Shown here piece after piece: positions 6,876 to 16,400 of a DNA stretch of 20,247 bases. Numbering within the stretch: the first letter of the stretch is position 1; the number at the start of each line of letters is the position of its first letter. The position numbers and the translations under genes are program-made. The notes beneath the pieces are model-generated. The model saw nothing but the letters and a program-made list of their open reading frames with translations. It was not told where the DNA came from and ran no database searches. The stretch is from a virus, in the IMG/VR virus record IMGVR_UViG_3300030943_000201, positions 1-20,247 of that record. One strand, written 5' to 3'.

Positions 6876-7294
6876 CAGATACATTTATCGAAGAAACGCT
6901 GATCACCGCTCTGAAAACGCTTACGAAATACATAACGAGCACGAATACGGCCTACCAAAATGAATCGTTTACGCCGCCCGCCGAAGGTGGATGGTATGAA
7001 GTTGATTTCCTTCCGGCGCCTCCGGTTCAGTCAGAATTGGGTGAATCGGGTCAGAACCGTTGGACTGGTTTGTTCCAGGTGACGATTTGTGTTCCGTTGA
7101 ATAGTGGAAAGGAAATGTCGAATTATCGATATAACATGATCGCGGGACTTTTTAAGCGCGGCTCGTTTTTTTCAGGTGTTGAGGTGGTAAATATCCATCG
7201 AAGCACCAATTTGCTTTCTGAACATGAAGGCGTTAACCAGGCGCATTACCGGCTACCAGTCCGGATTGAATATAAAGCTGATCTCGAAAATTAA
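6872..7294 (+). CDS. Tail terminator protein (DUF4128 / lambda gpU-like)
   Basis: The start is GTG 6872, overlapping the previous stop as GTGA. The 140-residue protein has an N-terminal helix (EETLITALKTLTKYITS), NESFTPPAEGGWYEVDFLPAPP, and a beta-rich end (LFQVTICVPLNSGK, then HYRLPVRIEYKADLEN). This is the layout of DUF4128 proteins, which cap the tail tube and stop its growth. Order supports it: it sits directly before the tail tube gene, as gpU precedes gpV in lambda. The AAAGGAG before the next gene overlaps its stop region. Family assignment is from pattern recognition. Confidence 0.8.
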   Translation: MTDTFIEETLITALKTLTKYITSTNTAYQNESFTPPAEGGWYEVDFLPAPPVQSELGESGQNRWTGLFQVTICVPLNSGKEMSNYRYNMIAGLFKRGSFFSGVEVVNIHRSTNLLSEHEGVNQAHYRLPVRIEYKADLEN

Positions 7295-7305
7295 AGGAGA
7301 ATAGT

Positions 7306-8490
7306 ATGGCAAGAAAGAAATCCGGTGCAAACCGCGCCCTGTATATCGGGCAGTACAATGGACTCGGAGTAATCCCCGCAACCTCGACCCCTGCTATGTA
7401 TCTCCGCAACCAGAGCGACAGCCTGGACGGTACAACCGAGGTACTCAAATCAAACGAGCTGCTCCCCGGGCGCGCGACGGCCGAGCCCCAGATCGGAGCC
7501 AGTTCGGTCGGCGGCGGTGTTCCGATTGAATTTTCAGCGCTTTCTTTCGATCGCCTACTCGCAGCCGTCCTGATGTCCAACTGGGTCCAGGATGGAACGG
7601 ATCCGAAGATCGCAACCCTTAACGCCGGTTCGATCTCGAAAAAGTTCTGGATCCTGAAAAAGTTCGCCGAGTCCGATTACCCGATGTTTCAGCTCTACAA
7701 GAAACTCGTGGTTGATTCCTTCGATCTTTCACTGGCCGTAAACGCACTCGTTACCGGAAACTTCGCGTTCATGGGAGTCAATGACCCGATCCTAGAAACC
7801 ATCAATCCGGTAACCGGCCTCACGGTTTTCCCGGCCGCTTTAACTACTTCGGCGTTTACCAGCCGCCGGGGATTTCTGAAGGTCGACGCGGTTACCTTCA
7901 CCTATGCGAAGGAACTCAAGTTTTCGCTCAAGAACAACAACGCGCTGCTTCCGGCCCTTTTCGTAGATGAATCGGATACGGTTGAAAAGATGTTCGACGT
8001 TACCGGATCGCTGTCCGCGTACCTTTCCGATGAGATCCTATTCAATAAAGCCGTGAATGGTACCAAAATCACCATCGGCGTTGAAGTGGACGACGCGGCT
8101 GGAAACAAATATCTCATTGAGTTTTCGAATATCAAACTCGAATCGCACAGCTCGGCAGCTTCCGGAAAAGACGAACTTGTTCCGTCCTACAATTGGACCG
8201 CCTTCGGCTCTGATGTCGTGAAGATCACCCGGACCCTCGTGACTGCCGCCCCGGTGTTCTCGTTGACCTATGACGGAAATACATCTACTGGCGGTACCGT
8301 GCCGCCCGTGGTAACCAAACTGGAAGCCGGATCCGTGTCCTATGCCGCGGCTAACTCCGGGCTTTTGGTCAAAACCGGTAAGGTTTTCTCCGGATGGAAC
8401 ACCCTGGCAACTGGCCTCGGAGACGATTACGCCGTCGGAACTCCGGTCGTTGTCGAAGTCGCCCTGACGCTCTATGCGAAGTGGGTGTGA
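7306..8490 (+). CDS. Major tail tube protein with C-terminal Flg_new-type domain
   Basis: A strong AAAGGAG lies 8 bases before ATG 7306. Residues 1 to about 312 form the tube protein: MARKKSGANRALYIGQYNGLG..., the block ELLPGRATAEPQIGASSVGGG, then FDRLLAAVLMSNWVQDG, typical of the tail tube family with long N-terminal arm. Residues about 317-394 are an added domain: LTYDGNTSTGGTVPP, FSGWNTLATG, and the end ALTLYAKWV. This is the Listeria-Bacteroides repeat (Flg_new/InlB B-repeat) signature. Such domains would decorate the tube surface, like the lambda gpV Ig-like domain, and may help weak contact with cells or surfaces. The protein is longer than a usual tube protein (about 250-320) because of this domain. 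It follows the tail terminator and precedes the amidase by 3 bases. Confidence 0.87.
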   Translation: MARKKSGANRALYIGQYNGLGVIPATSTPAMYLRNQSDSLDGTTEVLKSNELLPGRATAEPQIGASSVGGGVPIEFSALSFDRLLAAVLMSNWVQDGTDPKIATLNAGSISKKFWILKKFAESDYPMFQLYKKLVVDSFDLSLAVNALVTGNFAFMGVNDPILETINPVTGLTVFPAALTTSAFTSRRGFLKVDAVTFTYAKELKFSLKNNNALLPALFVDESDTVEKMFDVTGSLSAYLSDEILFNKAVNGTKITIGVEVDDAAGNKYLIEFSNIKLESHSSAASGKDELVPSYNWTAFGSDVVKITRTLVTAAPVFSLTYDGNTSTGGTVPPVVTKLEAGSVSYAAANSGLLVKTGKVFSGWNTLATGLGDDYAVGTPVVVEVALTLYAKWV

Positions 8491-8493
8491 TGA

Positions 8494-9084
8494 ATGAAAA
8501 AGATCATTGAAGCACCTCTGACAGTCAACGGATTCTCAAGACCTGGGAAAGAACTGCCGGAAGTGCGCGGAATCGTGATTCATTACCTCGGAAAAGCAAA
8601 ACAGACCGCAATGGAAGCCCGGGATTACTTCGAAACGCTAAAGGGGCAGGATGCCATGGATGCAATCCCGGACCGGTCGGCCTCGGCGCATTACATCATT
8701 GACCAAACAGGAGAGATAATCCGGTGTATCCCGGAAAACGAAAAGGCCTATCACGTTGGATCCGAAGTATATACCGATCTTGCTCGAAAGGTTTTCGGAA
8801 AATACGCCTCCGATCCAAAGAATATCTCACCGAACAGCTGCTCAATCGGAATTGAACTGGCCCACATCGACGATCAGGGCCGGTTCACTGTCGATACCAT
8901 AGAATCCGCGACCGGTTTATGCGCGTACCTCTGCCGGAAGTACAAACTTGATCCGGCCACGCAGATTCTCACGCACTATGAAGTTGTGGGCTGGAAAAAA
9001 TGCCCGCTATTATTCGTAACCAAGCCCGCGCTTTTTGAAGCGTTCAAGGCTGACGTCAAAATAAAGATGAAGGATGAAAACTGA
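8494..9084 (+). CDS. N-acetylmuramoyl-L-alanine amidase (Amidase_2 family), phage endolysin
   Basis: The 196-residue enzyme should cut the bond between N-acetylmuramic acid and L-alanine in peptidoglycan. Expected zinc ligands are visible: H30 in GIVIHYLG, H161 in LTHYEVVG, and C170 in KKCPLLF. SAHYIIDQTGEIIRCI (from about 64) and CSIGIELAH (116-124) are standard Amidase_2 features. There is no signal peptide and no cell-wall binding domain, so release needs a holin-type step, or the enzyme acts from the tail. Its place between tail tube and tail chaperone genes is unusual for an endolysin, which normally sits with the spanins at 19.6 kb. The start at 8494 is 3 bases after the tube stop. The gene overlaps nothing if the next start is 9086. 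Confidence 0.92.
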   Translation: MKKIIEAPLTVNGFSRPGKELPEVRGIVIHYLGKAKQTAMEARDYFETLKGQDAMDAIPDRSASAHYIIDQTGEIIRCIPENEKAYHVGSEVYTDLARKVFGKYASDPKNISPNSCSIGIELAHIDDQGRFTVDTIESATGLCAYLCRKYKLDPATQILTHYEVVGWKKCPLLFVTKPALFEAFKADVKIKMKDEN

Positions 9085-9085
9085 A

Positions 9086-9559
9086 ATGAAACTCGATGGA
9101 TTTGTAACTCAGGAAAACGCGGAGAAGGGTGTTTGGTTCGAGCCCGAACTGAACGGAAAGAAAATTGGTGTCGAATTTCTCGTAATCGGAAAGGATTCCG
9201 ATATCGTGAAGAAGTTCATCACTGAGCAGTCCCGGATGTTCCCCAAGATGACCAAAGAAGAAGCGGAACAGTTTGATATCAACGAACAGGCCCGGAAAGG
9301 CGTCGCACTTCGGATCCGCGACATGCGCTCTACCGATGGTCAGCCGATTGTTCTTGCCGGTGAAACCCTCACGGCTTCGAAAGCGTCGTACCTGAAGATC
9401 TTTGAAGCGATTCCTGATATCCAGGACTCGATCTGGTTTTTCTCGGAGAAACGCGCCAATTTTTTATCCAAGCCGAAGAAGGCCTCGAGCGAACCGTTCG
9501 AAAGTTCTTCTTCCTCAACTTCCCCCATTCCGTCGGAAAAGGGAGAGACCGACAAATAA
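9086..9559 (+). CDS. Tail assembly chaperone, zero-frame product (lambda gpG-like)
   Basis: I choose ATG 9086 (MKLDGFVTQENAEKGVWFEP) because AAGGA lies 11 bases upstream; ATG 9074 would overlap the amidase by 11 bases. The 157-residue product binds the tape measure protein during tail assembly. N-terminal beta-rich domain (residues 1-45), then a helical region (VKKFITEQSRMFPKMTKEEAEQ), then SIWFFSEKRANFL. After the frameshift site the zero frame gives a low-complexity tail rich in S, P, K and E. This short ending, with a longer product made in the -1 frame, is the known G/GT arrangement. It sits between tube and tape measure genes as in lambda and HK97. Confidence 0.82.
   Translation: MKLDGFVTQENAEKGVWFEPELNGKKIGVEFLVIGKDSDIVKKFITEQSRMFPKMTKEEAEQFDINEQARKGVALRIRDMRSTDGQPIVLAGETLTASKASYLKIFEAIPDIQDSIWFFSEKRANFLSKPKKASSEPFESSSSSTSPIPSEKGETDK
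9460..9510 (+). promoter_or_regulatory. Programmed -1 ribosomal frameshift signal in tail chaperone gene
   Basis: The heptamer T TTT TTA (9460-9466) stands in the zero frame exactly as X XXY YYZ, the class used by HIV-1 gag-pol. After an 8-base spacer, GAAGAA (9475-9480) can pair with TTCTTC (9505-9510), with a short inner CGAA/TTCG stem (9490-9493 with 9497-9500). Slipping moves ribosomes into the -1 frame, which stays open to 9867. The stem is modest, so the heptamer is the stronger evidence. Confidence 0.82.
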
Positions 9560-9867
9560 TCCGGAACCGGGATGATCGAGACTTCTTTTTCAAAGAGTTC
9601 GGCATTCCGGAAAAAGGATCGGACGAATATAACGCATTTGCGGATTATATGGAGATTCCGCCGCCTGAATGTTTCGCCTGGCTCTTTGGTCAATTCATCG
9701 ATCTGTATAACGCCAGCGATTCGATTATAACTCCGGCGACCGTCGAAAGTTTCCAGGGGATTTATCAGTTCCGGTTCACGATTTACGAAGTACATCTCAT
9801 TTTTCGGATGAAAAACTGGGCTGAAGATGAAAAGCAAAAACTACTTGAGGAGGTGAACGATGCCTGA
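9466..9867 (+). CDS. Tail assembly chaperone -1 frameshift extension (lambda T-like part of GT)
   Basis: This frame is open without its own start and joins to the upstream chaperone by -1 slippage at 9460-9466, so the full product is 9086-9466 joined to 9466-9867, about 260 residues. The extension reads IQAEEGLERTVRKFFFLN, then RDFFFKEFGIPEKGSDEYN, then MEIPPPECFAWLFGQF and an acidic helix (WAEDEKQKLLEEVNDA). It is rich in aromatic and charged residues, unlike the low-complexity zero-frame ending over the same DNA, which supports it as real coding. The ATG at 9649 is inside it and is not a separate gene. It overlaps the tape measure start by 8 bases. In lambda, the T part recruits tube subunits to the tape measure complex. 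Confidence 0.8.
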   Translation: MQAEEGLERTVRKFFFLNFPHSVGKGRDRQIIRNRDDRDFFFKEFGIPEKGSDEYNAFADYMEIPPPECFAWLFGQFIDLYNASDSIITPATVESFQGIYQFRFTIYEVHLIFRMKNWAEDEKQKLLEEVNDA

Positions 9868-12304
9868 TTTATCGAAACTTGTACTTGAAATTGACTCTAA
9901 AGGCGTCGTAACTGCTTCCGGTAATCTCGATGTATTTACGAAAAAGGCTAAAGAGGTTGGCGCAGAATCTGAAAAAGCCGGAAAGAAAGCTACTGGTTTC
10001 GGCGCTGACCTGAAGAATGGACTGATTGGTTCAGTTGCTGCAGGAACCTTAGCTGCGGAAGCCATTAAAAAAGTTGCTCAAGCCGGAGTAAACCTGGTTC
10101 AATCTTCCTTGGCCGCCTCAGGTCAACTGGAAATGATCCGCGCAAACCTTGAAACCGTAATGGGTAGCGCAGAACTGGCAGGAAAAACTTTTCAAGACCT
10201 GAAAGATTTTGCCAATCGAACCCCATTCAATATGCCCGGTATTACCGACTCAGCAATTATGCTGAAACAATCCGGTGTCGCCGCCGGCGATCTGATTTCG
10301 ACGCTTCAGAACCTCGGAGATGCTGCAGGCGGAAGCCAAGAAAAACTCGATCGGATCGCACTCAATTACGCTCAAATTATGTCCGTTGGAAAAGCGTCAA
10401 CTATGGATATCAAACAGTTTGCCATGGCCGGCCTGCCTATTTATGACGCTCTAGCGAAGGTTCTCGGGGTCTCAAACGAAGAACTCGGCGATATGGTAGG
10501 AAACGGTAAGGTAACGAAAGAAGTCGTCGTAAAGGCCTTTCAGGACATGACAGGGGCCGGCGGGGCTTTTTATAATGGAATGGCCCGTGGAGCAGTTACT
10601 CTTGAAGGAAAAATGTCCACTTTGCAAGATACCTGGAAAAGCTATATTGCATTGGTTGCCGATGCAAATGGTATTTCAGATCTGGCCAAGAATAGTGCCG
10701 ACGTGCTCACAGTAGCCCTTCAGGGACAATCAAACGAGCTCGAGTATCAATTAGCATTAAAACAAGCCATAGCGGCCCAAGATGCCGGGGAAACGCTTAG
10801 CATAGATCAACAGATCGTTCTTTTGAAAGCAAAAATCGGGCAGGTCCATATTATCCGCGGTCTTTTGTTTAACCGCGCCGAGCTTATAGGCGAAGTCGCT
10901 CATTTTGTAACAACCAGCCAAAAAGAAGTCACAGCGTTAAATTCCCAAATTGATGCCCTGAAGGTAAAAGCGGAATGGGAGGAACGTATTGCGAAATTTC
11001 GATCCGATGCCGCCGAAGCTGAAAAAAAACAAAAGGCCGATGCTCTTAAAGATCAGAAAGAAAAAGATCAAGCTTCTAAAAGTAAATGGCAAGAACCACT
11101 AAAATCAGCTTTGGGAGTTGAAAATGTTAGCTCCGGAAGTGCAGCCTTTGAAGAATATCAATCAAAAACTGAATCCTCATTAAACGGTGCCCTTGCTTTC
11201 GCTAAAATGACCGGCGGAAGTATTCGCGATGTGTATACAGAATATGCCTCAGATATATCGAAAGCGCTCGAAACGCTCATGAAATCAGGACTTTGGAAAT
11301 CTGATGAAAAAACAATTGTCGAAATGGATAATTATCGTAAAAAGATTCAATCCATGGCCGATGCAAAAACTGGAATGACGGGATATCAGTATGGATCTCC
11401 TGAAAATCCGAATTTCATGCCAGATACAAAGAATCCATTTGCTCTTGCACCTGTCGAAAATCAAACAGGGTTCAGCATGAATTATGGTGATCTTCAATCC
11501 GGTGAAGAAACAGACCTTGATAAAAAAAATACGCAAATAATGTCTCTTACCGATTCACTGAGTGGGCTTGAAGATAAACTCAAATCGCTCGGTCCACAAT
11601 TTGCTCAACTCGCCGCAAACGCCACTTTCGACGGACTTCGGGATGTGGGCGCTGCTTTATATGATGGAGCAAATGCCGCAGAAGCATTCGGCCGTTCGAT
11701 GTTAAAGTCTATTATCAATAACGTTCCAGCCATGTTATTCCAGGCAGGTTTTGAACTCGCCATAAGCGGGAATATTTATGGTGGACTTGCATTAATGGCC
11801 GTATCAGGACTTGCCGGAGTTGCCGGCGGTTATCTGAATGCCATGATGAATGATACCAGCAGCCAGTCCGAGGCCGATAAACTCCAAACAATCGCCGATC
11901 AGCTCTCAAGCCTAATCGATCAGGCCAGAAGCGATGCGCTGTATTATCAGACAACCCTTAAAAGTAAATCAGCTGATTACGCAAATTCAACCGTATCAGT
12001 AAATGACGCGATCATCGCCCCGGGTGGAAAAGTAATTACCACCGATCCGGATGATTATTTGATTGCCACGAAAACACCCGGGTCTCTCGGAAATTCTGGT
12101 GATACGAAGGTCTATTTCACCGTTGTCAATAATGTCGGATCAGACGTTGAGGTATCAAAAGAAGAGAAAACGAATTCAGATGGAACAAAAGAGATAGTCG
12201 CAATCGTTCGGAAAATTACACGAAATGATATTGCCTCTGGAGAACTCGATGGAGCCCTGGATGCCAGGGATCGTCGACTCCAAGGAAGGAGGTTGAGCAA
12301 TTGA
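9860..12304 (+). CDS. Tape measure protein
   Basis: The ATG at 9860 follows GAGGAGGTGA. The 814-residue protein runs through the tail lumen and sets tail length. Residues about 85-275 hold the tape measure domain: GQLEMIRANLETVMGS, FANRTPFNMPGITDSAIMLK, GGSQEKLDRIALNYAQI, MDIKQFAMAGLPIYDALA and KVTKEVVVKAFQDMTG. A charged helical middle (380-410) follows. A hydrophobic region at about 614-664 (VPAMLFQAGFELAISG, then LALMAVSGLAGVAGG) could enter the host membrane at DNA ejection. At the usual 1.5 angstrom per residue the tail would be about 120 nm. No peptidase or lysozyme domain is visible. The TTG start of the next gene overlaps its stop. Base composition in the middle is AT-richer than the head genes. 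Confidence 0.92.
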   Translation: MPDLSKLVLEIDSKGVVTASGNLDVFTKKAKEVGAESEKAGKKATGFGADLKNGLIGSVAAGTLAAEAIKKVAQAGVNLVQSSLAASGQLEMIRANLETVMGSAELAGKTFQDLKDFANRTPFNMPGITDSAIMLKQSGVAAGDLISTLQNLGDAAGGSQEKLDRIALNYAQIMSVGKASTMDIKQFAMAGLPIYDALAKVLGVSNEELGDMVGNGKVTKEVVVKAFQDMTGAGGAFYNGMARGAVTLEGKMSTLQDTWKSYIALVADANGISDLAKNSADVLTVALQGQSNELEYQLALKQAIAAQDAGETLSIDQQIVLLKAKIGQVHIIRGLLFNRAELIGEVAHFVTTSQKEVTALNSQIDALKVKAEWEERIAKFRSDAAEAEKKQKADALKDQKEKDQASKSKWQEPLKSALGVENVSSGSAAFEEYQSKTESSLNGALAFAKMTGGSIRDVYTEYASDISKALETLMKSGLWKSDEKTIVEMDNYRKKIQSMADAKTGMTGYQYGSPENPNFMPDTKNPFALAPVENQTGFSMNYGDLQSGEETDLDKKNTQIMSLTDSLSGLEDKLKSLGPQFAQLAANATFDGLRDVGAALYDGANAAEAFGRSMLKSIINNVPAMLFQAGFELAISGNIYGGLALMAVSGLAGVAGGYLNAMMNDTSSQSEADKLQTIADQLSSLIDQARSDALYYQTTLKSKSADYANSTVSVNDAIIAPGGKVITTDPDDYLIATKTPGSLGNSGDTKVYFTVVNNVGSDVEVSKEEKTNSDGTKEIVAIVRKITRNDIASGELDGALDARDRRLQGRRLSN

Positions 12305-12645
12305 TAACATGGCCTGTTGGTGTGAACCAAATAATCAGAAATGAATCCTCAGGTGCCGGCCGAAACGGAATTACCAGCGATACCATGCGCAGCGGAAAGA
12401 AAAAAATCCGGGTTCAGTCGACTTCGGCTCCCAAACCGTTATCAATCGTAATGGTATTCACACGAGCCGAATTTCAACTATTCGAATCGTGGTTTGAAGG
12501 GTCCCTTCGCCTCGGGTCACTCTCTTTTCAGTTTCCGAAGGTGGCCGGTACCGGAAATGCGGAATATATAATTCTTCCGCCGTATCAATGGTCTCAATAT
12601 GGCCGAGATACCCTGAAAGTCACGATGTCATGGGAGACAGCATGA
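12301..12645 (+). CDS. Minor tail protein at lambda gpM position
   Basis: The gene starts at TTG 12301, with AAGGAGG at 12286-12292 and its start overlapping the tape measure stop (TTGA). A start at any later ATG in this frame would lose the conserved-looking beginning (MITWPVGVNQIIRNESS). The 114-residue protein is beta-rich: RVQSTSAPKPLSIVMVFTR, FQLFESWFEGSLRLGSLSFQF, and an end in LKVTMSWETA. It resembles short phage proteins following the tape measure, where lambda has gpM at the tail tip. I do not recognise a precise family. It overlaps the next gene by 4 bases (ATGA). Confidence 0.72.
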   Translation: MITWPVGVNQIIRNESSGAGRNGITSDTMRSGKKKIRVQSTSAPKPLSIVMVFTRAEFQLFESWFEGSLRLGSLSFQFPKVAGTGNAEYIILPPYQWSQYGRDTLKVTMSWETA

Positions 12646-13121
12646 ACCCTTCACCTAAGGCACTTCAACAAATGTATCGACTCAGAACAAATGCACAATT
12701 TCCGGCACTTATTGAAATTACCCATGCCGATATACCTGGAGGAGTTATTCGGCTAGTAAATTCAGATGAAAACATGACATATCTTGGATATGTATACCTT
12801 GCATCATGTTTTAAATATACACCTCCAAAATATAACGATAAAAAAATGGGCGACGGTTCGATTACAATCTCAGCGATTGATAGTGAGATAATCCTAGTAA
12901 TACGGAATTTATTCGGTAGAGCAAAGGCCGTTGTAACTGCTTCTTTTTATTATGACAATGGGGCCATTTTATTTGAACCGATTGAGGAATGGAAATTTGA
13001 CCTTGCATCGGTAAGTTGGGACGGATCGGCCGCCACCTGGCAAATGAAATATGACACAAGAATGGACATCGTTACCCCTTGCGATAAAATGACGGCGCAG
13101 AAATGCCCAGGCGTAGCATGA
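12642..13121 (+). CDS. DUF1833-type tail tip protein (lambda gpL-like)
   Basis: I begin at ATG 12642 because it overlaps the previous stop as ATGA; an in-frame ATG at 12588 would overlap far into the upstream gene. The 159-residue protein has ALIEITHADIPGGVIRLVNS, a TYLGYVYLASCFKYTPPKY block, MGDGSITISAID, and ends TPCDKMTAQKCPGVA. The pattern fits DUF1833, which in many siphophages stands between tape measure and NlpC/P60 genes. Two cysteines near the end (C-x7-C) could be metal ligands; lambda gpL carries an iron-sulfur cluster, but with four cysteines, so that is only a loose parallel. It likely forms part of the hub under the tape measure. Confidence 0.75.
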   Translation: MNPSPKALQQMYRLRTNAQFPALIEITHADIPGGVIRLVNSDENMTYLGYVYLASCFKYTPPKYNDKKMGDGSITISAIDSEIILVIRNLFGRAKAVVTASFYYDNGAILFEPIEEWKFDLASVSWDGSAATWQMKYDTRMDIVTPCDKMTAQKCPGVA

Positions 13122-13495
13122 TAGAGGTTCGTGATCTCATCGGAAAACCCTACAAGGTACATGGACGCGGTCCTGACGCTTACGACTGCTACGGACTCGC
13201 CATTGAGGCCTGCAAGCGTTTTGGAAAGATACTTCCAGATGCTTTTTACTCATCAATTGATAGATCATCGAATGAAATCTTAATAGAATCTCAAAAATTT
13301 ACAGCCAAAGCTAAAAGAATAAACACTCCACTACCTGGAGCGGTTGTAGTAATTACCGTCGGAGGAAGACCAAGCCATATAGGTGTTTGTCTCGGAGACG
13401 GAAGCTTTATTCATGCAATGAAAGATATAAACGTTCGAGTTTCAGAATTTAGTGGCTACAGCAAGCGGATCGAGGGGTATTATACATGGCAATAA
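13118..13495 (+). CDS. NlpC/P60 tail tip peptidase (lambda gpK-like)
   Basis: ATG 13118 overlaps the previous stop as ATGA; ATG 13103 would overlap more. The 125-residue protein has the cysteine peptidase catalytic residues: C24 in YDCYGLA, H87 in PSHIGVCLGDG, and H99 in FIHAMKD. NlpC/P60 enzymes cut D-gamma-glutamyl links in peptidoglycan peptides, helping DNA pass the cell wall at infection. It has only the catalytic domain, lacking the JAB domain found at the N-terminus of lambda gpK. It overlaps the tip protein by 10 bases, so coupling is likely. Confidence 0.88.
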   Translation: MIEVRDLIGKPYKVHGRGPDAYDCYGLAIEACKRFGKILPDAFYSSIDRSSNEILIESQKFTAKAKRINTPLPGAVVVITVGGRPSHIGVCLGDGSFIHAMKDINVRVSEFSGYSKRIEGYYTWQ

Positions 13496-16400
13496 TTACA
13501 ATTTTCAGAAATCCTTTTTCTGATGAAAAAGAACAATTTGAATTCAAAGAAGCCATCGCTCTAAAAGATGCAATAATTTTCAACCATGGAAATTCAACAG
13601 TTTTTATTAATGGGATTAAACGCGACGAAAATTACATTTTGCAAAACAATGATGTATGTTTAATCCGCGAATATCCAGGTGCGGCTGTGGCTGTCGTTGC
13701 TTTTGTATTTAAGATAATTGTTATCGGTGGTGCTTTTATTGCTGCCGACCTGATCACATACGGTATTTCTGGAAAACACATCTGGGAACATTTTGTTTCA
13801 TGGATGAAAGGAATTTTAACTCCTGACACATCCGATACGAGCTCGCTTGAAAAAATACCTCAACTCAGAGGAGCAAAAAATCAATCCGGATTAGGGATGT
13901 CGGTACCGCTCATACTTGGTAAACATCTTTTTACACCGTATTATTGCGGAAGCCCATATACCTGGATTGATCCGACTGATGGCAGTGATGGTGAAAACCA
14001 ATATTTCATCGGTCTATACATGCTGGGATATTCCAATATTAAGGTATCGCAATTACAGTTGGGAGATCTACTGCTTGCAAGTAATGATGTCGGCGTATTC
14101 AATGGCTTTATCTCCCCTGATGGTTTATATCCTTATGCGGATGATGGAACTCGAAAAGGATATAGAACTCAGATTGAAATTCAACAATCTAATGAAGTAT
14201 CTCTCTATACCCAAAAAGTAATTGAAGAACAGCTAAGTATTGAACTATATAATGTCGCGACGGAAGTTGGTCCGAGTAATCCGATTAGATTCAGTGCTAA
14301 CAACCCAATGAAAATCGAATTGGAAATACTTTTTAATAACGGCCTTTATGGAAATAGTAGTAACGGTGATATAGAGAACAGATCCGTAATGGTCAGGGCT
14401 CAGTGGAGGCCATTAAGTAGTCCGGGGGATGATCCGGATACGGGATGGACCAATTTTCCTTCTTTTCATGGATCTACTAGTTATAATGCTGTTACCGGAA
14501 CAAGCACATTTACTCGAAATAAAAACAAGCAAGCCCGTTTTGTATCAATCTATGAATTTGAATATTCAGAAATAACGGCTGTTCCGGAAGGTGTTGTCGA
14601 ACTAAGAATGACTCGAATGAATCATCAGGCCAACGACAATCGATCCGCCGATACAATAATTTGGTCAGCGATTCGAACATATTGTTTTGATAAATCGAAA
14701 TCAAAAACAGAACTTTCACTCATACCTCAAGTTCCTTTGATCGAAAAAACAAGACAGATCACCTGCCGTATTGGTTTCAAGATTCGGGCCGGTGATGAAA
14801 TAGCAGGAACAATTTCTAAGTTTAATATGATTCTCGAATCTGTTGCGCGCACCTGGTCAGGATCATCGTGGACGACCATGGCTGATGCGAAAACATCCGG
14901 AACGGTCTCGAATAATCCCGCCTCAGCAGCATTACTGGGCCTCCAGCAGCCATCGATGGGTAAAGAGCCATACCTTGATTCTGAACTCGATATGAATGCG
15001 TTTGGGGCTCTTTATACCTTTTGTGCGACGAAAGGATTTACGTGCAACGCAGGAATAACCGCTGATACTAAGGAGAGAGATCTAGTTGATCAGATATTAA
15101 CAACCTGTCGATCTCAATTAATCATTCGGGATGGAAAGTATGCTCCCCTGATCGATAATGAACGTTCATATCCGGTAACCGTTTTGAATCAACAAAATAC
15201 AATATCGGCAACCAACACCAAGACCTTTGATATTTTGCCGGATGGATTAAAAATAACTTTTATTGATGAAGCCGATGGATATCAAACAAACGAAATGTAC
15301 GTCATGTACGACGGAAAGTTATCTGAAGATCCGGACATGGTTTTTCAGGATATTGAGCTTCCGTTTATAACCAATCGAAATCATATTTTTAAGCAAGGTC
15401 GATACATTCTTGCCTGCATGAAACTGCGGCCCGAAGTTTGGTCAAGAAAAGTGTCCCTTGAAGGGTATAATATTCCTATTGGTTCACTTATTTCTGTTCA
15501 GGATGAAACTATTTCCGTTGGCTTGAATGAAGGTGGCATTATCACGGAATTGATCACTTCCGGAGGATTTATTACCGGAATCGTGTGTGATTCATTTTTC
15601 GAAATGGCCGATGGGCTTCAATATGGTATTAAAATTATTCAGGCTGATGGATATTCAAACCCATCTGTCCGGACTCAGCAGGTAATTACTTTTATCGGTT
15701 ATGTGAACTCATTTACCTTTACAGTACCCATACCCGTAATTGATTCCATTCGCCCTTCCATTGATGATATCGTCACTTTTGGTGAATACTCAAAAATCGC
15801 AATTGATGCCCTGGTGGTAGGAAAAACTCCTGGTGATGATCAGACGTTCGATTTGATACTGGTTCCTTATGATCCTGCAATTTATACGGCTGACTCCGGA
15901 CCGATGCCGGAATTTGATTCGAAAACTAGTAAGCCATTATCAATGTCCGCGATCATTCAATACCCACCACATTATGCCTCAATTGATGATATTGGCGCTG
16001 CTGTTGAGATTATAAGTAACGGAACGAATGATTCAATTCCCGATACGATTGATTCCGTTATGGTAACCGCCCGACAAGACTATCTTGAAATTTCATGGCC
16101 GTGGAGCGGGGCGGGCCTGGATAATGTTCTGAAACGGTTTATTATTCAGATCTCCGATGATACCGGCGCATCCTGGTGGACTCTTTATAGTACGAAAAAC
16201 GGGTTCAATTATTATTTTAATCGCAATACTGATGGTTATCCAGAGGTTTCAGATCTTTCATCATGGCGAGTACGGGTAAAAGCAGAAAACCTGCATAATA
16301 AAGTTTCGCTCGACTATTCCCCGAGCTCTTCAGGTCAACCCGTAAATACGGTTAATTATGGAACCTGGATTCCTCCTGTACCTACCGTCTCTCCATACTG

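Noticed and set aside
9535-9541. GGAAAAG as an alternative frameshift site in the chaperone gene
   Set aside because: It does not fit X XXY YYZ, and T TTT TTA further upstream fits exactly with good -1 coding already beyond it.
9649-9867. Separate 72-residue gene before the tape measure
   Set aside because: The frame is open far upstream to the slippery site and continues the tail chaperone; the ATG is internal.
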